NCBI GenBank assembly: GCA_035295985.1
Contig: DATHBT010000313.1
Location: 1 to 28,414, forward strand
Length of the DNA stretch: 28,414 bases
Direction of reading: 5' to 3'
From: JAIVGV01 sp035295985
Lineage (GTDB): Bacteria > Acidobacteriota > Blastocatellia > Pyrinomonadales > Pyrinomonadaceae
Every line of letters begins with the position of its first letter. Positions within the stretch are counted from its first letter, which is position 1. The notes under the pieces were generated by a model. The model was not told where the DNA came from. It did no database searches and was given only the letters and a program-made list of their open reading frames with translations. The translations under genes and the position numbers were made by a program. Shown here piece by piece: positions 8,636 to 16,813 of the stretch.

Positions 8636-8704
8636 AAGCGTGGTTGGCAGTTAAGCGAGGGTGCTGGGAGGCGGCGCTCGCATTTCGGTTGAGTGTTACG
8701 GGAA

Positions 8705-8835
8705 GCACTCACCACAGAGGCACAGAGTTCACAGAGGGGGCACGGAGGGAGGAGATTTCAAATTACAGATTTGAGATTTGAAATCAGGTTTTCTCTGTGC
8801 GTCCTCCGTGCCCTCTGTGCCTCTGTGGTGAGTGC
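8705..8835. repeat. Intergenic inverted repeat, CACAGAGG family, copy 2
   Basis: Arms of 23 bp at 8705-8727 (starting GCACTCACCACAGAGG) and 8813-8835 are perfect reverse complements. Pairing continues through CACGGAGG / CCTCCGTG after a roughly 10-nt insertion in the left arm. It occupies almost the whole gap between two convergent genes (stops at 8635 and 8849), where it could serve as a bidirectional transcription terminator. It shares sequence with the element at 2456-2540. Confidence 0.9.
8754..8785. repeat. AT-rich inverted repeat nested in the loop of the larger repeat
   Basis: GATTTCAAAT (8754-8763) and ATTTGAAATC (8776-8785) are perfect 10-bp inverted arms around an AGATTTGAG core. 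The word ATTTGA is iterated. Its base composition differs sharply from the surrounding GC-rich arms, which suggests a separate repeat family inserted into or carried by the larger hairpin. Confidence 0.75.
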
Positions 8836-8848
8836 CGTGCGTCGCCAC

Positions 8849-9193
8849 TCAGTCGGGACGCAACTTCTCAGGCCGGAGAGCGAGGTAGACCAGCAGGGCG
8901 GGGCAGCCCACGAGCATCATGGCGACTACCCAGCCCCAGCGGCGCGCGCCGAGCCAGCCGCGCGCGCGCGCGTCGCGGAGCACCCAGGCCATGACGAGCA
9001 CGATGAAGAAGAAGGCGTCGCTCAGGATGATGAGGTTCATCACGTTCGACGTGAGCGTGCGCCACGAGTCCGAGATGGCCGCCCCGACCGAATCGTAACC
9101 CGCGAGCCACCAGAGCGCGCCCGCGACGAACCAGACGAAGATGAGGGCGGCGGCGGCGAGGCAGAGCAGGCGGGGAGTCGTCAGTTTTGTCAT
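8849..9193 (-). CDS. Small integral membrane protein of unknown function
   Basis: A 114-residue protein starting at an ATG at 9193. Three hydrophobic segments are clear: residues about 8-30 (LLCLAAAALIFVWFVAGALW), about 48-70 (VMNLIILSDAFFFIVLVMAWVL in part) and about 86-106 (WGWVVAMMLVGCPALLVYLAL). A basic loop (RDARARGWLGARR) lies between the second and third. The length and three-helix layout resemble small DUF2834-type membrane proteins, but this is only a resemblance. It ends 14 nt from the repeat at 8705-8835 and lies 28 nt downstream of the tesA-like gene on the same strand, so it may be the second cistron of that unit. Confidence 0.65.
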   Translation of the reverse strand: MTKLTTPRLLCLAAAALIFVWFVAGALWWLAGYDSVGAAISDSWRTLTSNVMNLIILSDAFFFIVLVMAWVLRDARARGWLGARRWGWVVAMMLVGCPALLVYLALRPEKLRPD

Positions 9194-9221
9194 CGGCCGC
9201 AGAGCTTCGGCGAGCGGGTGT

Positions 9222-9932
9222 TCAGTTTCGTGCGCGCTCCTCTTCGAGCATGGGGCGGAGCGCGCGGTACACTGTCTCAGCTACGATCTTTGTGCCCTGC
9301 GGGTTCGGGTGGATGCCGTCCGGCTGGTTGAGTTCGGCGACGCCGGCGACGCGGTCTAGGAAGAAGGGCAGGAAGGTGACGCCGTGCTCGGCGGCCAGCG
9401 ACTTGAACGCCTCGGCGCTCTCGCGCTGGTACTCGCGGCCCTGATTGGTCGGCGCGATCATGCCGGCCAGCAGGACGCGCGCGCCTCGCGCCTTCGCCCG
9501 GCGTATGATTTCTGAAAGATTCTTCTTCATCTCCGAGACGGGTCGGCCGCGCAGCAGGTCGTTCGCGCCGAGTTCGAGGACGAGGACGCGTACGTTCCGG
9601 TGGCCGTCGAGCACCCAGTCGATGCGCGCGAGGCCGTCGGCGGAGGTGTGGCCGGAGACGCCCGCGTTGACGACTTCGTAATCGAAGCCGTCGCGGCGCA
9701 GCATCTCTTGCAGCAGCGACGGGTAGCTCTCGCGCTCGCCGGCGAGGCCGAGGCCGGCCGTCAGGCTGTCGCCGAAGGCGATGATCTTCGCCGCGTCCGG
9801 GTTCGTCGTCGCGTCCGGCGCGGGCCGCGCAGGTTGTGAAGAAACGGGTTCGCGCGTGTCACCGTTTCCGCAGGCGGCGAACGCCGAGAAGCCGAGCAGA
9901 ATCGAAGAGGCCAGAACGAGACGAAGCAGCAT
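9222..9932 (-). CDS. tesA: GDSL/SGNH-type arylesterase/lysophospholipase (TesA-like lipoprotein)
   Basis: A 236-residue SGNH hydrolase. The start at 9932 is chosen because a lipoprotein signal follows (hydrophobic core to FSAFAAC, Cys21), and because upstream codons lie inside ybbA. All SGNH blocks are visible: FGDSLTAG (nucleophile S56), GVSGHT (G94), LGANDLLRG (N124) and QPDGIHPNPQG (D205, H208). Homologues (E. coli TesA, Pseudomonas EstA-like arylesterases) hydrolyse acyl-CoA, aryl esters and lysophospholipids in the periplasm; the lipobox suggests membrane tethering here. The gene is divergent from ybbA-ybbP, the same arrangement as in E. coli, which supports orthology. Its ATG overlaps the ybbA ATG in a single CATG, so its promoter must lie inside ybbA. 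Confidence 0.9.
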   Translation of the reverse strand: MLLRLVLASSILLGFSAFAACGNGDTREPVSSQPARPAPDATTNPDAAKIIAFGDSLTAGLGLAGERESYPSLLQEMLRRDGFDYEVVNAGVSGHTSADGLARIDWVLDGHRNVRVLVLELGANDLLRGRPVSEMKKNLSEIIRRAKARGARVLLAGMIAPTNQGREYQRESAEAFKSLAAEHGVTFLPFFLDRVAGVAELNQPDGIHPNPQGTKIVAETVYRALRPMLEEERARN

Positions 9933-10677
9933 GATCGAATTATACAAGGTGACGAAGCGTGTCGCCTCTGGCGCGGAGGCGTTGACCATTTTAGATGACG
10001 TGAGTCTTACGATCCCCGGCGGGCAGTTCGTCTCGGTCGTCGGCCCTTCCGGGTCGGGCAAGTCAACGCTGCTCGGCCTCGTCGCCGGCCTCGACGCCCC
10101 GACCTCCGGCGAGATACGCATCGACGGGCAGGCGATCAACTCACTCGGCGAGGACGCGCTGGCGACCTTGCGCGGCCGAAAAATCGGGATCGTCTTTCAG
10201 TCGTTCCACCTCATCCCCAGCCTGACCGCCTTCGAGAACGTGCTCGTGCCGATGGAGTTGGCGGGCCTCCGCGACGCGGAACGGCGTGCGCGGCAGTTGC
10301 TCGAAGACGTTGACCTGACGAATCGCGCGCACCACTATCCGTCGCAGCTTTCGGGCGGCGAGCAGCAGCGCGTCTCGGTCGCGCGCGCCTTCGCCAACGA
10401 CCCTTCGATCCTGTTGGCCGACGAGCCGACCGGCAACCTCGATTCGCGGAACGGCCGCCACGTCTTCGAGCTGATGACGGAGATGAACCGCCGTCGCGGC
10501 ACGACGCTCGTCCTCGTCACGCACGACCACGAGCTGGCCGGACGGGCCGACCGCCGGATCGCGCTGCGCGACGGGCGGGTCGTCAGCGACGAGGGCGGCG
10601 CGGCAGCCGCGGCAACAGCCACCGCTACGGCGACGCGTGATGCGGAAGACGAATTAGAAGGGGCGGTGCGCGGATGA
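9931..10677 (+). CDS. ybbA: ABC transporter ATP-binding protein (YbbA-like)
   Basis: A 248-residue ATPase of the MacB/LolD type. The start MIELYKVTKR at 9931 is chosen by homology length; the frame is open from 9781, but that segment is antisense to tesA. Walker A GPSGSGKST (38-46), Q-loop VFQSFH (about 88-93), signature LSGGEQQRV (140-148), Walker B ILLADEP (160-166) and H-loop VTHDHE (near 200) are all intact. The last roughly 30 residues form a low-complexity Ala/Thr tail (AAAAATATATATRD) that is not part of the family core. The downstream permease overlaps by ATGA. In E. coli the equivalent YbbA-YbbP pair sits beside tesA. Export or lipid/envelope mechanotransmission is inferred from the family; the substrate is unknown. 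Confidence 0.92.
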   Translation: MIELYKVTKRVASGAEALTILDDVSLTIPGGQFVSVVGPSGSGKSTLLGLVAGLDAPTSGEIRIDGQAINSLGEDALATLRGRKIGIVFQSFHLIPSLTAFENVLVPMELAGLRDAERRARQLLEDVDLTNRAHHYPSQLSGGEQQRVSVARAFANDPSILLADEPTGNLDSRNGRHVFELMTEMNRRRGTTLVLVTHDHELAGRADRRIALRDGRVVSDEGGAAAAATATATATRDAEDELEGAVRG

Positions 10678-13208
10678 GGTTCGTCTGGCGGATGGCCCTG
10701 CGCGAGCTGCGCGCCGGCTGGCGGCGGCTGCTCTTCTTCTTCCTGTGCCTGAGCATCGGCGTCGGCTCGGTCGTCGCGCTGCGCTCGACGATCCAGAACC
10801 TGAACTCGGCCGTCACCGCCGAGGCCCGCCAGATGCTCGCGGCCGACGCCTTCGCCGATTCCTCGCGACAGTGGACGCCCGAAGCCATCGCCGCCATCGA
10901 GCGGATAGCGCGCCCGCCGCTCGTCGAAGCCCGCACCGAGACCGTCGATCTGCCGACGATGATGCGGCCCGCCGATCCGGCGAGCGAGGGCGCGCTGATG
11001 GTCGAGCTGAAGGCGGTCGAAGCGCCCTACCCGCTCTACGGCGAGTTCAAACTCTCCGACGGCACGACGTTCGATCACGCCATGCTGTCGAACCGCGGCG
11101 CGATCGTTTCCGCCGCGCTTTTGGAACGGCTGCGACTGCGCGTCGGCGACGAGGTGCGGATCGGCGACGCGGTCTTCCGCATTCGCGGCACGTTCGAGCG
11201 CGAGCCGGGCGGCGCGGGCGGCGGCTTCCGCCTGGGCCAGAGAGTTTTCATCGCGCGCGGCGCGATTGAGGAGACGGGACTGACGGGGTTCGGTAGCCGC
11301 GCGCGCCACCGGATGCTCTTCCGCGTCCGGGGCGACGAGACCGAAAGACTAGTCTCGGAGCTTCGCGCCGCGCTCAGGGGCAGCCTGGTGAGCGTCCGCT
11401 CGTACCGCGACGCGGAGGAGAGTTTGAACGAGCAGTTCACGCGCTCGGAGAACTATCTGGCGCTGACCGGCCTCGTCGTCCTCGTGCTCGGCGGCATCGG
11501 CATCACGAACGTGACGCGCGTCTTCATCGAGCAGAAGAAGCGCGCCATCGCCGTCCTCAAGTGCGTCGGCGGCACAAGCCGCAAACTGATGCTGACGTAT
11601 CTGGCGCAGACAATCGCCCTCGGCCTCGCGGGCAGCCTCTTCGGCGTCATGCTCGCGCGCCTCGCGCTCCTTTTCGTCGAAAGAAATTTCGCGGAGAGCC
11701 TGCCGCCGCAGATGACTTACGGCCTGCGGCCCGGCGCGGCGTTGCAGGGCATAGCACTCGGCCTGCTCGTCTGCCTGCTCTTCTCGGCGCTCCCTCTGCT
11801 CAGGGTTCGCCACATCAAGCCGAACACGCTGCTGCGCGATCTGGACGACGAGTCGGCGCGCGGGCGACGCTTCGATCCCGCCTGGTGGGGCGCTGCCGCC
11901 GCGGTGCTCGGTGGGCTGGTGCTCGTCTCCTCCTGGCAGGCCGCGAGCTTCCGCGTCGGCGCGTTCTTCCTCGCCGGACTGCTCACGACGGCCGGCGCGC
12001 TCTACCTGGCGGCGTGGCTGCTTATCCGCGCCGTCCGGCGCGTCCGGCGCGTGCGCTCGTTCGCGCTGCGCCACGCCGTCAGCTCCCTGCACCGGCCGGG
12101 CAACCAGACGCGCGTCATAGTGATGGCCGTCGGCCTCGGCGTCTTCCTGATTCTCACGATCCGCGCTTTGCAGACGAACCTGCTGTACGAGTTCGACCCG
12201 GCGACGCGCGGCCGCCTGCCGAGCATGTACCTGATAGACGTGCAGCCCGCGCAGCGCGACGGCGTGGCCCGACTCGTCGAGCAGGCGACGGGCGAGGCCG
12301 CGCAGACCGTGCCGACCGTGCGCGCGCGCATCACCGCGATCAACGGTAAGCAGGTCGATCTCGACGCGCGGGAGACGCGCCGCGAGCGCGGGCGTCTGGG
12401 GCGCGAGTACGTCGTGACTTACCGCCCCGCGCTCGAAGCGAACGAGACGATCATCGAGGGAAAGTTCTGGGACGCCGCGCCGTCGGCAGAGCCGGAGGTC
12501 TCAATCGAGGAGGGCATGGTGGGCCTGGGCGGTCTGGACGTGGGCGGCACGGTCACGTTCGACGTGCTGGGGCGCAAACTCGACGCGCGCGTGACGAGCG
12601 TCCGGCGCGTTGACTGGCGCAACTCGCGCACCGGCTTCCTCGTCCTCTTCCGGCCCGGCGTCCTCGAACAAGCGCCGCAGACCTACGTCGTGCCGGTCGG
12701 CGCGCTGAAATCGGAGGCCGACCGCGCCCCGTTCCAGCGCGCCCTGGTCGAGCGCTACCCGAACGTGGTCGTCATAGACGTGGCCGAGATCGTCCGGGGC
12801 GTCTCGCGCGTGCTCGACAACGTGACGCTGGCCGTCTCCTTCGTCGGCGCGTTCGTGCTCTTGAGCGGCGTGCTCATCCTCGTCGGCTCCGTCGCCATGA
12901 CGAAGTGGCAGCGCATCTACGAGGCGGCCGTGCTCAAGACGCTCGGCGCGAAGCGGCGCGATCTGTTGGGGATTATCGTCGCCGAGTACGGACTGCTCGG
13001 GCTGGTCGCCGGAATAATCGGCGCGGCGGCGTCCGTCGGCCTCTCCTACGCGGTCGCGCGCTTCGTATTTGAAATCGACTGGACGTTCAGCCCCGCGCTC
13101 GCCCTCGCAGGGATAGCGGCGACCGCGCTCCTCGTCTCAACGGTCGGCGCGCTCGCGAGCGCCAGCGTGCTCACGCGCAAGCCGCTCGGCATCCTGCGCG
13201 GCCAGTGA
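10674..13208 (+). CDS. ybbP: FtsX-like ABC transporter permease (YbbP-like)
   Basis: An 844-residue permease translationally coupled to ybbA by a 4-nt ATGA overlap. The first transmembrane helix (residues about 20-40, LLFFFLCLSIGVGSVVAL) is followed by a large periplasmic domain (about 45-255). The first FtsX core (about 258-385) carries three helices, including YLALTGLVVLVLGGIGITN and GLLVCLLFSALPLL. Two more helices (about 400-460), another helix near 485, a second periplasmic domain (about 505-705) and a second FtsX core (about 715-840) with the typical KTLGAKRRDL coupling segment follow. This duplicated-FtsX layout and length match the YbbP class (E. coli YbbP is about 800 residues). The transported or mechanically signalled substrate cannot be read from sequence. 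Confidence 0.9.
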   Translation: MRFVWRMALRELRAGWRRLLFFFLCLSIGVGSVVALRSTIQNLNSAVTAEARQMLAADAFADSSRQWTPEAIAAIERIARPPLVEARTETVDLPTMMRPADPASEGALMVELKAVEAPYPLYGEFKLSDGTTFDHAMLSNRGAIVSAALLERLRLRVGDEVRIGDAVFRIRGTFEREPGGAGGGFRLGQRVFIARGAIEETGLTGFGSRARHRMLFRVRGDETERLVSELRAALRGSLVSVRSYRDAEESLNEQFTRSENYLALTGLVVLVLGGIGITNVTRVFIEQKKRAIAVLKCVGGTSRKLMLTYLAQTIALGLAGSLFGVMLARLALLFVERNFAESLPPQMTYGLRPGAALQGIALGLLVCLLFSALPLLRVRHIKPNTLLRDLDDESARGRRFDPAWWGAAAAVLGGLVLVSSWQAASFRVGAFFLAGLLTTAGALYLAAWLLIRAVRRVRRVRSFALRHAVSSLHRPGNQTRVIVMAVGLGVFLILTIRALQTNLLYEFDPATRGRLPSMYLIDVQPAQRDGVARLVEQATGEAAQTVPTVRARITAINGKQVDLDARETRRERGRLGREYVVTYRPALEANETIIEGKFWDAAPSAEPEVSIEEGMVGLGGLDVGGTVTFDVLGRKLDARVTSVRRVDWRNSRTGFLVLFRPGVLEQAPQTYVVPVGALKSEADRAPFQRALVERYPNVVVIDVAEIVRGVSRVLDNVTLAVSFVGAFVLLSGVLILVGSVAMTKWQRIYEAAVLKTLGAKRRDLLGIIVAEYGLLGLVAGIIGAAASVGLSYAVARFVFEIDWTFSPALALAGIAATALLVSTVGALASASVLTRKPLGILRGQ

Positions 13209-13335
13209 TGAAAAGGGCGCGCGCCGAAGGACGCACCACGCGAGTGAACTCGCCCCGGGTTTCTGAATAAATTTAAGGCTCGGGCAGGGGAGTACGGCCT
13301 TTCGCGGAAGGCGGCGGGCGGCCTCCGTGACGGGC

Positions 13336-15072
13336 TTACTGCGGTAGTCCAACGCGGCGCATGAGGTCTGCGAAGCGCGGGTCGGAGCGCAAGTTATTCC
13401 ACTTCGGCTCGACCTTAAGGAAAGTCATCTTGGGGTCGCGTTGCTCGACCCCGCGCCTGAGCCATGCAATAGCTTCGTCCGCCTCGCCTAGCCCATTGTA
13501 AGCCAGGGCAATGTGGGACGGTGGGACGAAACGCTCGGTCGATAGTTTCAGCAATTCGTTAAGCAAGGCTCGCGCTTCGCCACGTTTGCCGGATTTCGCC
13601 AAGGCGTAACTTTCTAGGGAGACTGGCAAGGTTAGTGCCGCCGAAAGCTGTCTCGCCTTGCGGGCCTCGGCTACGGCTTCTTGGTATAGCCCTTTCTCGA
13701 TGTATGCGCTTGAGAGATACAGATGAGGCATCCAAAAATTCGGGTCAAGTTCAAAAGTTTTCCGCAGTCTGTCTAACGCCTCGTCCGTTCGCCCGGCGTG
13801 GATGAGGAACTGCCCTTCCAGCGCGTTGACGTAGGGGGAGAGCGGGTCGAGTTCTCTGGCGCGTTTGACCTCAACAAGTGCTTCCGCGTGCCGCCCCGTG
13901 TTGGAAAATAGATGGGCGTAAAACAGGTGTGCGTTCGCGTCATTAGGGTTAAGCACTAAGGCCCGTTTGTATTGACTTTCGGATGCGTTCCAATCCCACT
14001 CGTACCAAAAAATGGAGACGCCGAGAGCGGTATGAGCTTCGGAGAGGGAATCGTCAATCTCTATCGCCCTCTGCGCCGCCGCCTTAGCTTTTGGAAGGAA
14101 CTCGGACGGCAGCATCTCGCCGCCGAGCGCGAGCGAGCGGTACGCGTCCGAGAGTCCGGCGTAGGCGAGCGCATAGGACGGGTCGATGCCGATGGCCTGT
14201 TGGAAGTATGCAATGCCCTTGTTAACTTCCGGCGGGGTTAGTTTGAAAACGTGGTAACGCCCTCGCAGATAAAGCTGGTAGGCTTCGGAGTTCGTCGCGT
14301 AACTCTTCGTCAGTCTCTGCTCGTCCGTGCCGGACAGCTTCACCCGCAGCCTGTCGGTCACGTCCCGCGCAATCTCGCGCTGTAACGAAACGAGGTCTGT
14401 CAGCTTACGGTTGTACTGCTCGCCCCACATCTGGTCGCCGGTCTTCGCGTCCACCAACTCAAGGCTGAGCGTTAAGTCGTCGCCGCGTTGAAGCACGCGC
14501 CCGTTCAAGACGGCTTGCACGTTCAACTCCGAACCGACCGTTTGCGTGTTTGCTTCTTTCCCCTTGTAGCGGAAGACTGTGCTGCGGGCCTTGACCGCGA
14601 GGTTCGGCAGTTGCGAGAGGCTATTTATGAGCGATTCGGTCATACCGTCTGACAGGTACTCCATGTTCGGGTCGCCGCCCGCGTTAGCGAAAGGCAGGAC
14701 GGCGATGGAGTTCTTGGCTGCGCCCTTGTCGCGAGATAGGTAGAGGTAGGCGGAAGCTGCGAGGGCGACGGCGATGACTACAGCGGCGATTGCGACTCCC
14801 CTACGAGACTGAGACTTGCTTAACTCCTGTGTGCCGCCCGAAACTCGTTGAGCGTCCAATATGGTCGTTTGAGAGGTAGGTCTGCCGAGCGTCTCACCAG
14901 TTGGCAGGATACGCGTCTCAGTGTCACCCGTGGTAGGCGTAGAGCCGAGCTTCAGCGTGCCCGCGCCTTCACTGACCGCCCCCGACTCGCGGATGAGGGG
15001 AGTGCCGTCCACGCGGCAGAAGGTCAGCGTGTCGTCAGCCTCGACCCGGTTGCATTGTGGGCAGCGTTTCAT
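13336..15072 (-). CDS. Zinc-ribbon / TolB-like / TPR membrane protein, array copy 1 (promoter-distal)
   Basis: A 578-residue protein, last in the three-gene array. Order of parts: N-terminal zinc ribbon MKRCPQC...FCRVDG (Cys4, Cys7, Cys19, with Asp22 where a fourth Cys is usual), a polar linker, one transmembrane helix (about 92-112), a TolB/FlgO-like domain (about 120-250: SIAVLPFANAGGDPNMEYLSDGMTE...), then TPR units (about 265-560). Positive residues before the helix put the zinc ribbon in the cytoplasm and the TolB and TPR parts outside. In related acidobacterial proteins the TolB-TPR tail usually follows a Ser/Thr kinase or winged-helix DNA-binding domain; neither is present here. Start at 15072, 2 nt after the stop of copy 2. 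It ends RRVGLPQ like its paralogues. A peptide- or protein-binding scaffold role is inferred. Confidence 0.88.
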   Translation of the reverse strand: MKRCPQCNRVEADDTLTFCRVDGTPLIRESGAVSEGAGTLKLGSTPTTGDTETRILPTGETLGRPTSQTTILDAQRVSGGTQELSKSQSRRGVAIAAVVIAVALAASAYLYLSRDKGAAKNSIAVLPFANAGGDPNMEYLSDGMTESLINSLSQLPNLAVKARSTVFRYKGKEANTQTVGSELNVQAVLNGRVLQRGDDLTLSLELVDAKTGDQMWGEQYNRKLTDLVSLQREIARDVTDRLRVKLSGTDEQRLTKSYATNSEAYQLYLRGRYHVFKLTPPEVNKGIAYFQQAIGIDPSYALAYAGLSDAYRSLALGGEMLPSEFLPKAKAAAQRAIEIDDSLSEAHTALGVSIFWYEWDWNASESQYKRALVLNPNDANAHLFYAHLFSNTGRHAEALVEVKRARELDPLSPYVNALEGQFLIHAGRTDEALDRLRKTFELDPNFWMPHLYLSSAYIEKGLYQEAVAEARKARQLSAALTLPVSLESYALAKSGKRGEARALLNELLKLSTERFVPPSHIALAYNGLGEADEAIAWLRRGVEQRDPKMTFLKVEPKWNNLRSDPRFADLMRRVGLPQ

Positions 15073-15074
15073 AC

Positions 15075-16811
15075 TTACTGCGGTAGTCCGACGCGGCGCA
15101 GTAAATCCTGAAAGCGCGGGTCGGAGCGAAATTTATCCCATAGCGGGTCAACTTTGAGATAACTCAGGTGCACGCCGCGCTCTTCGTATGCCTTTTCCAA
15201 CCAGACAAACGTTTCATCTTTCTCGTTCAGCCCGCTATAAATCATCGCTATATTGTGAGAAGGAACATATTTTTGGGTTGACAATTTTTTTAGCTCATTA
15301 AGCGCGGTTTGCGCTTCTGCGCGTCTTCCAGACATCGCCAACGCGTAGCCGGTAAGCGCGGTTACTAGAGTGTTGCCGCCAAGTTCTCTGGCTTTGCCCA
15401 ACGCAGCAAGCGCCTCGTCATACCTTTGCTGATGAATATAAATTTGCGCCAGCCCTAAATGAGTCGTCCAGAAATTAGGGTCAAGCTCAAGCGTTTTTTG
15501 AAGTCTGTCAATCGCTTCGGTCTCGCGTCCGGCGTAAAACAAAAATTGGGCTTCGAGCCGGTTGGTGACGAGAGTCAATGGGTCAAGCTCTCTGGCGTGT
15601 CTGCCTTCCGCCACGGCTTCTTCGTGCCGCCCTGAACTTGATAACAGTTGCGCGTAAGCGCGATGCGCGTCCGCATTATTTGGGCTAAGTTCGATGGCTC
15701 TTTTCAGCTCGCTTTCCGCGGCGCTCCAATCCCAATCGAACCAAAATCCGACCCAGCCCAAAACAATGTGCGCTTCGGCTAACTGGTCACTAATCTGCAA
15801 AGCCTTGTGTGCTGCCGCTTTCGCTTTCGGAAAGGCGTCTTTCGGCGGCACGTCGCTGGTAATCGGCAGAGTTCGGTAAGCATCCCCTATTCCCGCATAA
15901 GCCAGCGCGTAATTCGGGTCAATGTCAATCGCCTGCCGGTAAAAACCGACGCCCTTTTCGATTTCCGGCGGCGTTAATTTAAAAGCGTGGTAACGTCCCT
16001 TCAAATAAAGTTGATAGGCTCCCGCATTCTCCGTGTAGTTCTTGGCTAACCTTTGCTCATCCGCCCCTGACAGGCGCACTCGCAGTTTATCCGATACATC
16101 ACGTGCAATCTCGGTTTGCAAGGAAATGAGATTGGCTAATTTCTTGTTGTATTGGTCTCCCCAAATTCGGTTGCCCGATTGTGCGTCAACCAATTCCAAA
16201 TACAAAACTAAATCATCGCTGCGTTGTATGACCCGTCCATTCAAGATTGCCTGCACGTTTAACTCTTTCCCGACGGTTTGCGCGTCCATTTCTTTGCCTT
16301 TATAGCGAAATACTGATGAACGTGCCTTCACATTCAACTTCGGAATTTGCGACAAACTGCTAATGAGTGTTTCTGTCATTCCATCTGACAGATATTCTGT
16401 ATCGGCATTACCGCTTTCATTAACAAACGGCATCACGGCGATTGATTCGATTGCCTTGTCGTTCTTGTTGCGCGACAGATAGAAGTAGGCGGAAGCGGCG
16501 AGGGCGACGGCGGTAACCATTACGGCGGCGATTACGACTCCCCTGCGGGTCTTCTGCTTGCCCAACTCCCGCGTGTCACCGGAAGGCAGCCGCGCGTCTA
16601 AAACCGTCGTTGGTGCTGCGGGGTTATTGAGATGTTCGCCGGTCGGCAGGATGTGCGTCTCGGTGGTGTCTGCGCTTTGCGGTGAAAACCTGAGCGTCCC
16701 CGCGCCCTCGCCGGCAGCGCCGGATTCGCGCATTAGAGGCGTGCCGTCCGCGCGACAGAATGTCAGCGCGTCGTCAGCCTCCACGCGGTCGCATTGCGGG
16801 CAGCGTTTCAT
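15075..16811 (-). CDS. Zinc-ribbon / TolB-like / TPR membrane protein, array copy 2, AT-rich body
   Basis: A 578-residue paralogue with the same length and domain order as copy 1: zinc ribbon MKRCPQC...FCRADG, helix at about 92-113, TolB-like domain (SIAVMPFVNESGNADTEYLSDGMTE) and TPRs ending RRVGLPQ. The start at 16811 is the ATG of MKRCPQC, 2 nt after the stop of copy 3; an upstream in-frame ATG-equivalent lies inside copy 3. The central part, roughly 15130-16440, is much more AT-rich than its neighbours (15241-15300 has 18 G/C in 60, against 44 in 60 at 17221-17280 in copy 3), while both ends are GC-rich and nearly identical in nucleotides to the siblings. This suggests a mosaic: a foreign or relaxed-composition body with ends homogenised by recombination. 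Function as for copy 1. Confidence 0.88.
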   Translation of the reverse strand: MKRCPQCDRVEADDALTFCRADGTPLMRESGAAGEGAGTLRFSPQSADTTETHILPTGEHLNNPAAPTTVLDARLPSGDTRELGKQKTRRGVVIAAVMVTAVALAASAYFYLSRNKNDKAIESIAVMPFVNESGNADTEYLSDGMTETLISSLSQIPKLNVKARSSVFRYKGKEMDAQTVGKELNVQAILNGRVIQRSDDLVLYLELVDAQSGNRIWGDQYNKKLANLISLQTEIARDVSDKLRVRLSGADEQRLAKNYTENAGAYQLYLKGRYHAFKLTPPEIEKGVGFYRQAIDIDPNYALAYAGIGDAYRTLPITSDVPPKDAFPKAKAAAHKALQISDQLAEAHIVLGWVGFWFDWDWSAAESELKRAIELSPNNADAHRAYAQLLSSSGRHEEAVAEGRHARELDPLTLVTNRLEAQFLFYAGRETEAIDRLQKTLELDPNFWTTHLGLAQIYIHQQRYDEALAALGKARELGGNTLVTALTGYALAMSGRRAEAQTALNELKKLSTQKYVPSHNIAMIYSGLNEKDETFVWLEKAYEERGVHLSYLKVDPLWDKFRSDPRFQDLLRRVGLPQ

Positions 16812-16813
16812 AG

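Noticed and set aside
10335..11309. 324-codon minus-strand open frame across the ybbA/ybbP junction
   Set aside because: It is antisense to both ABC genes with no motif of its own.
13297..13312. Possible terminator hairpin between ybbP and the TPR array
   Set aside because: Only five base pairs (GCCTT/AAGGC) form around a small loop, and no T-run follows on either strand.
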